From NCBI RefSeq assembly GCF_014385195.1, contig NZ_JACRTG010000029.1:104095-168094 (forward strand): DNA of 64,000 nucleotides. Direction: 5' to 3'. The notes under the pieces are model-generated. The model searched no databases. It was given only the letters and a program-made list of their open reading frames with translations, and had not been told where the DNA came from. The position numbers and the translations under genes were made by a program. Positions 1-7,713 of the stretch are shown piece after piece. The DNA is from Paratissierella segnis (lineage in GTDB: Bacteria > Bacillota > Clostridia > Tissierellales > Tissierellaceae). How positions within the stretch are numbered: the stretch's first letter is position 1; every line of letters starts with the position of its first letter.

Positions 1-372
1 AAAGCCATTTATCAGAGTAAAAAATACTCCGATTCCAATGGCTATTAAAAATGGCACTATTAAAGGCAATTGTTCAAGATTTGGATACATTCTGGCAGCA
101 TAATTTATATCTTGTAATAACGAAGCAGATACTATAGCAGATAGTCCCAATATCCTTCCGGCTGATAAATCCGTACCTTGAAGCACTATTAGCCCTGCTA
201 CCCCCATTGCCAATATTGCCCTCGTAGATGCTTGGCTCAATATATTTGTAAAGTTTTTAATAGATACAAATGAAGGTTCTATTATAATAACCCCAAGAAT
301 CATTATCCCCAATATAATAGGTAAAGCATAATTGAGCAATTTATCATATAATTTTGTCTTGTCTTTAACCAT
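1..372 (-). CDS. mglC: Galactose/methyl-galactoside ABC transporter permease MglC (5' part only)
   Basis: Partial gene: the start codon is at 372 and the coding frame runs off the window edge after 124 codons. The translated N-terminus begins MVKDKTKLYDKLLNY, continues into a hydrophobic segment, and contains the sequence LQGTDLSAGRILGL, which is characteristic of MglC/RbsC-type sugar permeases. It starts 15 bp after mglA and would form the membrane channel for the sugar delivered by MglB. RBbsC-type permeases share this region, so the exact sugar is inferred from the neighbouring mglA and mglB. Confidence is high for the family, moderate for galactose specificity. Confidence 0.9.
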   Translation of the reverse strand, partial: MVKDKTKLYDKLLNYALPIILGIMILGVIIIEPSFVSIKNFTNILSQASTRAILAMGVAGLIVLQGTDLSAGRILGLSAIVSASLLQDINYAARMYPNLEQLPLIVPFLIAIGIGVFFTLINGF

Positions 373-387
373 TTTTGCACCTCAATT

Positions 388-1887
388 CTATAAGTATTTT
401 GCCGCTAGGGTCATAATCTTTTCTTGATCCAAATCTTTTGTATCTTCTATCCCGGCTATTCTGCCATTGGACATCACCATGATCCTATCACAAATCCCCA
501 GTAGTTCCGGCATTTCAGAAGACACAAAAATTATCCCTTTGTCCCTATTAGCTAAATCTATAATAAGTTGGTAAATTTCATATTTAGCACCGACATCAAT
601 CCCCCTAGTTGGCTCGTCCAATAAGAGTACTTCCGGTTCAGTTAAAAGCCACCTTCCTATGATGACCTTCTGTTGATTCCCTCCCGATAAGCTTCTCATC
701 AATGTATTTTGACTGGGTGTCTTGACGCTCATGCTGTCGATTACCCAATTTGTATCATCCTTAGTTTTTTTATTATTCAACACGCCATGTTTAGAATATC
801 TATCGATGTTGGCAATAATTGAATTGAACCTGACATTTAGTCCACCAAATATCCCTGTAGCCCTTCTTTCCTCTGTCAGTAATGCAAACCCATTTTTAAT
901 GGCATCTGTGGAATCCTTATTCCTGATAGCTTTTCCGTTTAATCTAATTTCACCTTCCGAATAAGATGCAATCCCGAAAATAGTCTCCAATAGCTCAGTA
1001 CGTTTTGATCCTACTAAACCGGAAACTCCTAATATTTCACCTTTTCTTAAGTCAAAGGATATATCTTTTATATTGGGCTGATATTTACCTGTCAGATTTT
1101 TTACCTCCAATATTACATCCTTAGGCACATTTGTTTTGGCTGGAAATCGCTGTGTTAGCTCTCTTCCAACCATTAAACTGATTATTTTTTCATTAGTTAA
1201 TTCATCAGCCGGCTTTGTACTTATCCACTTGCCATCTCTCATAACCGTCACTTCATCAGATATTCTTAAGATTTCTTCAATTTTGTGGGAAATATATATT
1301 ATCCCGCAGCCTCTATCCCGTAATAAATTTATAATCCTAAATAAATGGTCTACTTCCTGCTGTGTTAAAGATGATGTAGGCTCATCTAATACGAGAATCT
1401 TGGCATCATAAGACACCGCCTTAGCTATTTCTACCATCTGTCTTGCAGATACGGGCAGTTTCCCAAGCTTAGCCTTAGGATCAACATCAATGCCTAAGTC
1501 ATCAAATACTTTTTTTGTATATTCATACATTTCTTTTTGGTCTACAATTATACCTTTCTGTGGGTACCTCCCCAGTAAAATATTGTCCATGACATCTCTT
1601 TGCATTACCTGATTAAGCTCCTGATGCACCATTGATATGCCATTTTCCAATGCTTGCTTTGGATTATCAAAATGCATTTTAACCCCGTTTACAAAAATCT
1701 CTCCACTATCTTCCTTGTATATCCCAAAGAGGCATTTCATCAATGTAGATTTCCCTGCACCATTTTCCCCCATCAAAGCATGAACCGTGCCCTTTTTTAG
1801 TCTAAGGCTTACGTTATCCAGTGCCTTTACCCCGGGGAACTCTTTGGAAATGTTCACCATCTCTAAAAGATATTTTTCTTCCGACAT
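388..1887 (-). CDS. mglA: Galactose/methyl-galactoside ABC transporter ATPase MglA
   Basis: A tandem-cassette ATPase of about 499 residues that powers sugar import with MglB and MglC. The first cassette shows Walker A (GENGAGKST, near residue 40) and Walker B (ILVLDEPTSSL). The second shows a degenerate P-loop region (GLVGSKRTE), the ABC signature LSGGNQQK and Walker B VLLLDEPTRGID, the usual asymmetry of the MglA/RbsA/XylG family. A longer GTG start exists at 1899, but the sequence GGTGAG sits 5 nt before the ATG at 1887, so I chose that start. It lies 110 bp downstream of mglB, separated by a terminator-like hairpin, so mglB is probably made in excess. Confidence 0.93.
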   Translation of the reverse strand: MSEEKYLLEMVNISKEFPGVKALDNVSLRLKKGTVHALMGENGAGKSTLMKCLFGIYKEDSGEIFVNGVKMHFDNPKQALENGISMVHQELNQVMQRDVMDNILLGRYPQKGIIVDQKEMYEYTKKVFDDLGIDVDPKAKLGKLPVSARQMVEIAKAVSYDAKILVLDEPTSSLTQQEVDHLFRIINLLRDRGCGIIYISHKIEEILRISDEVTVMRDGKWISTKPADELTNEKIISLMVGRELTQRFPAKTNVPKDVILEVKNLTGKYQPNIKDISFDLRKGEILGVSGLVGSKRTELLETIFGIASYSEGEIRLNGKAIRNKDSTDAIKNGFALLTEERRATGIFGGLNVRFNSIIANIDRYSKHGVLNNKKTKDDTNWVIDSMSVKTPSQNTLMRSLSGGNQQKVIIGRWLLTEPEVLLLDEPTRGIDVGAKYEIYQLIIDLANRDKGIIFVSSEMPELLGICDRIMVMSNGRIAGIEDTKDLDQEKIMTLAAKYL

Positions 1888-1923
1888 TTTTCTCACCACA
1901 TCTTTACTATTAAGTGTATAGGT

Positions 1924-1964
1924 AAAAAAAATCGCACACCAGAAAATTAAACCAATGTGCGATT
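1924..1964 (-). terminator. Hairpin with T-run between mglB and mglA (attenuating terminator)
   Basis: AATCGCACA at 1930-1938 pairs perfectly with TGTGCGATT at 1956-1964. Read on the minus strand, the stem is followed by a run of Ts. It lies inside the operon after mglB, so it probably lets only part of the transcription continue to mglAC, a common way to make more binding protein than transporter. Confidence 0.75.
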
Positions 1965-1996
1965 CCCTGCAACTAAATGCTCCATGCTTTTTTAAA

Positions 1997-3001
1997 TTAT
2001 TTATATGCTTGATAAGGGATCCTCACAGCTATATCAGATTCATCATATTTATAATCTGTTCCTTCAATGAATTCTTTCTTATTAGCTGCATTCAATGCCA
2101 ATGCAAATACTGCTTTCGCCATACCTTCTCCGTCTTGTTTTACGGTACCGGTCATCTCGCCTTTTTCAATTAGGTTTTTAGCTTCATCAGTAGCATCAAC
2201 ACCAAATACCGGAATGTACTTATCAGCATCACCTTTGTTGTATCCGGCGTTTTGCAATGCTGATATAGCGCCTGATGCCATACCGTCATTGTTTGCTATA
2301 ACAAATTCAATTTTATCTCCGTCTTTTGCCATCCATGCTTCCATAGCTTGATTTGCTTTGTCATTATCCCAATTTGCTACTTGAAGTCCTAATTCTTCAG
2401 TTTTAACTCCCTTTTCATTTAGAGTTTTAACTGAATATTCTGTTCTGGCAATTGCCTCCGGATTGTCTGCATCACCTTTAAGCATTACATATTGCATAAC
2501 TTCATCGTTATTTCTATCATATTTGCCTTCGTTCCAAACTTCTGCCATCATTTCACCTTGAATTATTCCGGCTTCTTCCGGCTTAGTGCCAACAAATCTA
2601 GCCTTATCATAGGTTTTAATAACTTCGGCGTCAGGCTCTCTATTGAAGAATACAACAGGTATGTCTGCTGCCTTTGCTTTGTCTATAACTGTTTTTGCAG
2701 CCCCTATATCAACAATGTTAACTATTAAAGCATCTACATTTTTCTCAATTAATATGTCGATTTGATCATTTTGTTTTGATTGATCATTTTGTGAATCGTT
2801 CATAAGAAGGGTTGCATTTGCATGACCATCAGCCTCAGCTTCTAAAGCCTGTCTTACTGTTGAGATATAGGTATCATCGTATTTGTAAATTAATACTCCT
2901 ATTTCCAGATCTTCTGAACTAGTAGCAGGTTTAGAAGAACATCCTCCTAACATGGTAGTCAACATAGCCACTACCACCAACACAGTAATTAACTTTTTCA
3001 A
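1997..3001 (-). CDS. mglB: Galactose/glucose-binding lipoprotein MglB
   Basis: Periplasmic-binding-protein-like sugar receptor of the peripl_BP_4 family, about 334 residues, anchored as a lipoprotein (signal LKKLITVLVVVAMLTTMLGG followed by the lipobox Cys). Later sequence such as IGVLIYKYDDTYISTVRQ, VDALIVNIVD and VIANNDGMASGAI matches MglB. A longer frame begins at 3052, but the TTG at 3001 has an ideal AGGGGGG ribosome site and puts the signal peptide directly at the N-terminus. First gene of the mgl operon; its promoter and a LacI-type operator lie just upstream. Confidence 0.93.
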   Translation of the reverse strand: MKKLITVLVVVAMLTTMLGGCSSKPATSSEDLEIGVLIYKYDDTYISTVRQALEAEADGHANATLLMNDSQNDQSKQNDQIDILIEKNVDALIVNIVDIGAAKTVIDKAKAADIPVVFFNREPDAEVIKTYDKARFVGTKPEEAGIIQGEMMAEVWNEGKYDRNNDEVMQYVMLKGDADNPEAIARTEYSVKTLNEKGVKTEELGLQVANWDNDKANQAMEAWMAKDGDKIEFVIANNDGMASGAISALQNAGYNKGDADKYIPVFGVDATDEAKNLIEKGEMTGTVKQDGEGMAKAVFALALNAANKKEFIEGTDYKYDESDIAVRIPYQAYK

Positions 3002-3042
3002 GTTAATCCCCCCTATTTTTTTATTTATTAATCTATATCTTA

Positions 3043-3071
3043 ATAATAACAACTGTGCAAACGTTTGTCAA
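3043..3071 (-). promoter_or_regulatory. mgl promoter with LacI/GalR-type operator inside the spacer
   Basis: On the minus strand TTGACA (3066-3071) is followed after exactly 17 bp by TATTAT (3043-3048). The spacer contains the 10-bp perfect palindrome CAAACGTTTG (3058-3067), the core shape of LacI/GalR-family operators. The palindrome overlaps the -35 box, so a bound repressor would block polymerase. It differs from a CcpA cre site at two conserved positions. The regulator is not in the window. Confidence 0.75.
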
Positions 3072-3110
3072 TTTATTTTAATGCGTCTTGCATTATCCTT
3101 TAACATTAAA

Positions 3111-3142
3111 ACAAAAATTCAGACAGATATGATAATCTGCCT
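3111..3142 (-). terminator. Intrinsic terminator of iadA
   Basis: AGACAGAT (3121-3128) pairs with ATCTGCCT (3135-3142) with one G-U pair. On the minus strand the stem is followed by GAATTTTTGTTTT. It lies 5 bp after the iadA stop codon and separates iadA from the mgl promoter. Confidence 0.7.
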
Positions 3143-3147
3143 AAATT

Positions 3148-4290
3148 TTATTCATATGTTCCTTTTACTAATATTCTACCATCATTTAACATCAATCTGC
3201 CATTGGCTATTACCGAGACTAGATTCATATTATCGTCTACTATCAATAAATCCGCATCTGAATTCTCCATAATAACGCCTTTTTTAGGATAAATATTGAG
3301 AGCTTTAGACACATTTGTAGTAAAGAATTGTAATGCTTTATCTAAATCATATCCAACCTCTAATACCATGGTTTTTAATTCATTAAAAAGGCTATCTACA
3401 GAAGATACTCCAATTTTTACAAGATTTCCATACTCATCATATCTTGACCAACTTCCATAACCATCCGAACTTATAGTTATATTTTCAAGGGGCACTCCTT
3501 CCCGTTCAGCCATCTTTACAACATTTGCCGGAGATAAGTCTTTATTGCTGCCGCAGGTCAAATCAATTATTCCGCCTTTTTTAGCATATTCAAAGGCTTC
3601 CTTCAATAATTCCTCTTTCCTGTTTACATGAGTCGGTCTAAAGGTTCTTATCGGTATTTCGGTATCTTCCAGCACCTTATTGATTGGCCCCAGTCCCTTG
3701 TCCCCATTGCCCATATGTGCTACGACTATTCCGGCTTTCCCAGATAACATTCCTGCTACTCTCACATCAGATGCAAGTCTGGCTAATTCATCATTAGTTA
3801 TGCTTGGAGATCTGTGGTCTGATAAAGCAATCTTCACCCCTATTATCTCATCAATGAAGGCAATATCCTTCTTCACTGAATCCGTTAGCGTTATGGAAGG
3901 GAAGCCATAGGATCCTGTATGTACGTAGGCGGATATCCCTTCTTCTTTTAGGGCTTTGGCTTTTGCCACCAAATTTTCCACGCATCTTGTAGTGGAATCC
4001 GTGCCCAATAATCCTACTACTGTTGTAATCCCTCCCTCTATTAGCTTTGAAAGAGTAATCTCGGGGACTCTGGTTTTAAAACTTCCTTCTCCGCCGCCAC
4101 CTGTAATATGGACATGGTTATCAATTAATCCTGGTATCAATTTCTTTGCGGTTCCATCTATTATTTGAATTTTATTGCTAAATGGCTCAATTTTCCCATC
4201 AATTAAAGTAATTTTCCCATTGGTTATTAAGATATCTTTTACACCAATATTTTTAGGAGAATATACTTCTATATCTTTTATTAGTAACAT
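3148..4290 (-). CDS. iadA: Beta-aspartyl (isoaspartyl) dipeptidase
   Basis: 380-residue amidohydrolase-superfamily enzyme that cleaves isoaspartyl dipeptides formed by spontaneous protein ageing. The metal-binding motif DNHVHITGGGGEGS (His59, His61 and Glu68) matches IadA. Further conserved parts are THVNRKEEL, a DLTCGSNKD segment and SDGYGS near residue 275. The ATG at 4290 has a GGGGGG ribosome site (AAGGGGGGTTAGT). It follows lysA by 37 bp on the same strand and may be co-transcribed with it; a terminator follows. Confidence 0.92.
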   Translation of the reverse strand: MLLIKDIEVYSPKNIGVKDILITNGKITLIDGKIEPFSNKIQIIDGTAKKLIPGLIDNHVHITGGGGEGSFKTRVPEITLSKLIEGGITTVVGLLGTDSTTRCVENLVAKAKALKEEGISAYVHTGSYGFPSITLTDSVKKDIAFIDEIIGVKIALSDHRSPSITNDELARLASDVRVAGMLSGKAGIVVAHMGNGDKGLGPINKVLEDTEIPIRTFRPTHVNRKEELLKEAFEYAKKGGIIDLTCGSNKDLSPANVVKMAEREGVPLENITISSDGYGSWSRYDEYGNLVKIGVSSVDSLFNELKTMVLEVGYDLDKALQFFTTNVSKALNIYPKKGVIMENSDADLLIVDDNMNLVSVIANGRLMLNDGRILVKGTYE

Positions 4291-4327
4291 ACTAACCCCC
4301 CTTAGCCATATTGTATCTTATATGATT

Positions 4328-5581
4328 TTATATATCATTTCTTATTATGTCTTCATAGGTTTCTCTTTTTACTATTACTCTGTCCTTCCCTTGGCTTAGC
4401 ATAACTACAGCAGGTCTTGGAATTCTGTTATAATTACTGGACATGGAATAATTATATGCTCCGGTGGTAAACACTACCAATATATCCCCACTTTCTACTT
4501 TAGGCAATCTTAAATCCCATATAAGAATGTCTCCGGACTCACAGTATTTTCCCGCTATAGTCACCGTATTATTTGCCGGTTCATTTATCTTATTTGCCAA
4601 GACAGCTTGGTATTTTGCTCCATATAAACTGGGTCTGGGATTATCCAACATACCTCCGTCTACGGATACATATGTCTTTAGCTTTGGTATTTTCTTTATA
4701 TTGCCTATGGTATAAAGGGTAATGCCTGCTTCACCTACTATCCATCTTCCGGGCTCTATAATGACCAAAGGCCTTTCCAAATTATATTCTACGCAATTTT
4801 TATCTACTTCATTGATTATAGGATCTGTAAAATAGTTTAAATCTTTGCCGGCTTCTTCTGTATATGGTATTCCATATCCTCCCCCGGTATTTAGTTCCTT
4901 AGTTACAAATCCGTATTTGCCCTTTGCATTCTTCATTATATCAGCCATTATTCTAACTGCCATTATATAACTTTCATTATCCAAAATCTGGGATCCTAAA
5001 TGAAAATGAAACCCTAGCAAATCTATGTATTTAAGACTAAACGTCTTTTCTAACACCTCATATATATTATCTAGGGGAATACCAAATTTAGAATCCTTCT
5101 GACCTGTTTGTATATATTTATGAGTTTGGATATCCAGCCCCGGATTTATCCTAAGGAGAATTTTCATCCGTTTATTATATTCTTTAGCTATTTCTTCTAT
5201 AAGGTCAAGCTCCTCAACATAATCTACCACTATTCTTCCAACATTGTTTTTAATTGCTAATGTCAATTCATCTTTAGTCTTATTGTTTCCGTGAAATATG
5301 ACGTCCTCCATTGGAAAATCAGCTTTAATTGCTGTATATAGCTCTCCGCCGGATACTACATCCATTCCCAATCCTTCAGATTTGATTATTCTTGCCATCT
5401 CTTTAGTTAAAAAAGCCTTGCTTGCGTAAACCGCCTTGGTCTTTGGATATTTGTTTATGAAGTCTCTTTTTATTTCTCCACATCTTTCTCTAATATGATC
5501 TTCCGACATCACGTATAAGGGAGTGCCATACTTTTTTGCTAATTCAACAGTATCACACCCTGAAAAAATAAAATTGCTCAC
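4328..5581 (-). CDS. lysA: Diaminopimelate decarboxylase
   Basis: PLP-dependent decarboxylase making L-lysine from meso-diaminopimelate, about 417 residues, the usual family size. It has the PLP lysine region (AVYASKAFLT), HFHLGSQI, the phosphate-binding glycines TGGGYGIPY, EPGRWIVGEAG and YCESGDIL near the C-terminus. The open frame extends to 5638, but the GTG at 5581 has a strong GGAGGTG ribosome site at the correct distance. That site lies just past the upstream antitoxin stop codon (5595), so the two genes are tightly linked. Confidence 0.92.
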   Translation of the reverse strand: MSNFIFSGCDTVELAKKYGTPLYVMSEDHIRERCGEIKRDFINKYPKTKAVYASKAFLTKEMARIIKSEGLGMDVVSGGELYTAIKADFPMEDVIFHGNNKTKDELTLAIKNNVGRIVVDYVEELDLIEEIAKEYNKRMKILLRINPGLDIQTHKYIQTGQKDSKFGIPLDNIYEVLEKTFSLKYIDLLGFHFHLGSQILDNESYIMAVRIMADIMKNAKGKYGFVTKELNTGGGYGIPYTEEAGKDLNYFTDPIINEVDKNCVEYNLERPLVIIEPGRWIVGEAGITLYTIGNIKKIPKLKTYVSVDGGMLDNPRPSLYGAKYQAVLANKINEPANNTVTIAGKYCESGDILIWDLRLPKVESGDILVVFTTGAYNYSMSSNYNRIPRPAVVMLSQGKDRVIVKRETYEDIIRNDI

Positions 5582-5594
5582 TGAAACACCTCCG

Positions 5595-5900
5595 CTATAT
5601 CCCATAATCCTCATAGATATCCGAAAATACTTTATCAACAGATTTTATATTTCCCTTACTAAAATCCTCATATCCCTCTTCAAGCTCTGTATTTAATTCT
5701 TCCTCTGTTAAATCAGCCATTCCAACAGGCTTTCTTGTTGGGAGCTTTATATCAAAAGGAATTCCCCTCTGCATAACAATCTGTTTTAAAAACATATTTA
5801 CTGCATTAGACATGGGAATTCCTAATTTCCCAAGCACTAACTCTGCCTGTTCCTTAAGTTCAGGTTCAAGTCTTACATATAAATTTGTTGTTTTTGACAT
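5595..5900 (-). CDS. Orphan RelB/DinJ-family antitoxin
   Basis: 101-residue protein beginning MSKTTNLYVRLEPELKEQA, then LGIPMSNAVNMFLKQIV and GIPFDIKLP, the ribbon-helix-helix pattern of RelB/DinJ antitoxins, with an acidic toxin-binding C-terminal tail. No RelE/YafQ-like toxin follows: the next gene on the same strand is lysA, 14 bp away. Ribosome site AAAGGATG before the ATG. The family normally represses its own promoter, so this protein may control the antitoxin-lysA transcript. Family confident; function as a lone regulator is inference. Confidence 0.85.
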   Translation of the reverse strand: MSKTTNLYVRLEPELKEQAELVLGKLGIPMSNAVNMFLKQIVMQRGIPFDIKLPTRKPVGMADLTEEELNTELEEGYEDFSKGNIKSVDKVFSDIYEDYGI

Positions 5901-5923
5901 ACAATCACATCCTTTCTATACAT

Positions 5924-5952
5924 ATTATATGCCATTGTATTTACAAAAGCAA
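5924..5952 (-). promoter_or_regulatory. Promoter of the antitoxin-lysA unit
   Basis: Minus strand TTGCTT (5947-5952), 17-bp spacer, perfect TATAAT (5924-5929), 24 bp before the antitoxin start codon. Confidence 0.65.
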
Positions 5953-5980
5953 TACATTAGTCAATAAAAATAACCCTTTT

Positions 5981-6257
5981 AAGATCCCATAGCTCACCCT
6001 AACAACTCTTAGTTCTCACCTCTACTATTTTTAAAGCCGGAGATCCTTCGTTACACTCAAGGATGACAATAGCAGTAAATTCGGGTTAATGAATACAGTA
6101 TAATCAATGCTTGCGTCATTCTAAACTTCAATAGCTTCAGTGAAGAATCCCATTTTAGTATGAGCTAAAAAGATAGTAGAGATCCTAATGGGTTCTTAGT
6201 TCTTCACTGTTTTTTATTTGTGAATTGTGAATTGTGAATTGTGAATTGTGAATTGTT
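5981..6257. repeat. Composite intergenic repeat block ending in an octamer array
   Basis: Between the antitoxin and Ku. It contains core motifs seen elsewhere in the window (CCGGAGATCCTTCG, CAAGGATGACAATAGCAGT, CAGTGAAGAATCCCAT). At 6218-6257 it ends in five tandem copies of the octamer TGTGAATT. The Ku stop codon (6256-6258) abuts the array. No gene is seen in the block. Confidence 0.8.
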
Positions 6258-7023
6258 ATTGTGCCTTCTTTGTTGCCTCTACACTCCTCTTTAAAGCCTC
6301 CATCAAATCTATAACATTTGTCCTTTCCTGAGGAGCCTCTTCCACAATCTCTTCACCTTCAACCTTCTTCTGTATAGCTTCTTTTACTCTTTCACTGTAG
6401 GTATCCCTATATAGTTCAGGTTTAAACTCATTTGTCATATTGTTGATAAGCATCTTTGCCATATCCAGCTCGGACTCATTTAATTCCGCCTGAACAAATG
6501 CCTTTGGAACGACTCTGATTTCTTCTAAAAAATACATCGTTTCCAGCACTAGTCCCTCTTTGGTCGAACGAATAGTAACCAATTTTTCTTTTGTTCCCAA
6601 TACAGTTTTGGCAATTGCCACCTTATGCTCATTTTCCAGAGCAGTCTTGAGCAATGCATATGCCTTGTCGCTGCCATTTGGCACCACATAATATGTCTTT
6701 TCATAAAATATGGGGTCAATTTCATCTAAATCTACGAAATGTAGAATCGTAATATTTTTGTCTTTCTGTGTCTTAGTTTTCTCTAAATCTTCATCCTCCA
6801 TAACTACATATTTCCCTTTTTCATATTCATAGCCTTTGATTATATCATCCGATTTTAAATCATCAACATTGCATGTGGGACAATACTTTTTATATCTTAT
6901 TCTCTGCCTGCATACCTTATGAAGCTGATTGAAACTAACTCCTGAATCTCCCGTCGCAGTATATAAATCTACCGGTATATAGACCAATCCAAATGATATT
7001 GCACCTTTATGTGCTACTGCCAT
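6256..7023 (-). CDS. ku: Non-homologous end-joining protein Ku
   Basis: 255-residue bacterial Ku, a ring-forming DNA-end-binding protein for double-strand break repair. The start MAVAHKGAISFGLVYIPV and later HKVCRQRIRYKKYCP, YVVMEDEDL and YYVVP are diagnostic. The C-terminal basic tail is short. A frame extension to an ATG at 7053 lacks a ribosome site, whereas ATG 7023 follows GGAGGTG. That ribosome site lies in the 3' arm of a strong terminator-like hairpin (7026-7066). No LigD ligase gene is in the window. Confidence 0.93.
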   Translation of the reverse strand: MAVAHKGAISFGLVYIPVDLYTATGDSGVSFNQLHKVCRQRIRYKKYCPTCNVDDLKSDDIIKGYEYEKGKYVVMEDEDLEKTKTQKDKNITILHFVDLDEIDPIFYEKTYYVVPNGSDKAYALLKTALENEHKVAIAKTVLGTKEKLVTIRSTKEGLVLETMYFLEEIRVVPKAFVQAELNESELDMAKMLINNMTNEFKPELYRDTYSERVKEAIQKKVEGEEIVEEAPQERTNVIDLMEALKRSVEATKKAQ

Positions 7024-7025
7024 AA

Positions 7026-7066
7026 AAAACACCTCCGAGGTTAGTTTAACCATTTGGAGGTGTTTT
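7026..7066 (-). terminator. Terminator of the pgs operon that overlaps the Ku ribosome site
   Basis: AAAACACCTCC (7026-7036) pairs perfectly with GGAGGTGTTTT (7056-7066), and an inner GGTTA/TAACC stem (39-43 with 47-51) extends it. On the minus strand the hairpin is followed directly by T residues and then the Ku ATG. The 3' arm is the Ku Shine-Dalgarno sequence, so the structure would end upstream transcripts and hide the Ku ribosome site in any read-through RNA. Confidence 0.75.
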
Positions 7067-7089
7067 ATTAGTAGGATAAATCATATCTT

Positions 7090-7713
7090 TCATTTCAATT
7101 TATAGTGTTTTTTTGGTCTTCCTACCTTGCCATATGTTTCATTTACTTGAACTTTTCCAGTACTAGTTAAATATTGTAGATACCTGTATACAGTTTGTTC
7201 TGCAAATCCTGTACCTTTGGAAATTCGCTCCACAGTAACTGAATCCTTGCATTTTTTTATGTACTCTTCTATTAATTTTAATGTAGACCTGCTGATACCT
7301 TTGACTACAAAGTCATCTATTGCAGAATCTTTGTTTTTCATAGTCATTAGTTCAACATGTAAATTTATTCTTGAAATTATATCCGGAGCTTTTATGGGTT
7401 TTAAAGCAAAATCAGTAGCACCAGCATTAAGAAATTCATCTGCAACTTTTTGATCTTCCTCCACAGTAAAGACTATTATAGGGACATCTTCTGAAAGTTT
7501 TCTTATTTTCTTAACACCCTCTATTCCATTTTCTCCCGGCAGATGATAGTCTATAAGAACAATACTTGGTATTTTATCCTCGTATATTTTTATTCCTTTA
7601 CCCACATCTTCAGCAGAATAATATATCCATCCCTTTTGTTCAAATACTACTCCAAGTGCATATAGTATTTCCTTATCATCATCAATGGCCAAAATTGATA
7701 TTTTATCACTCAT
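7090..7713 (-). CDS. CitB/DcuR-type response regulator of the PGA operon
   Basis: 207 residues. The N-terminal receiver domain shows DDDKE, the phospho-acceptor Asp in VLIDYHLPGENG (about residue 55), T in FTVEED and K in FALKPIKAPD. The C-terminal winged-helix part reads TVERISKGTGFAEQTVYRYL and ends GKVGRPKKHYKL, the pattern of CitB/DcuR/DpiA regulators, a family that often senses small carboxylates through its kinase. It overlaps the kinase gene by 8 bp and is the last gene of the PGA operon. The target is probably the operon itself (inference). Confidence 0.88.
   Translation of the reverse strand: MSDKISILAIDDDKEILYALGVVFEQKGWIYYSAEDVGKGIKIYEDKIPSIVLIDYHLPGENGIEGVKKIRKLSEDVPIIVFTVEEDQKVADEFLNAGATDFALKPIKAPDIISRINLHVELMTMKNKDSAIDDFVVKGISRSTLKLIEEYIKKCKDSVTVERISKGTGFAEQTVYRYLQYLTSTGKVQVNETYGKVGRPKKHYKLK

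Noticed and set aside
6218..6257. Octamer arrays as CRISPR repeats
   Set aside because: Units are 8 bp in tandem with no spacers and no cas genes nearby.
7023..7053. A longer Ku start at 7053
   Set aside because: No ribosome site precedes that ATG, and it lies in the terminator loop.
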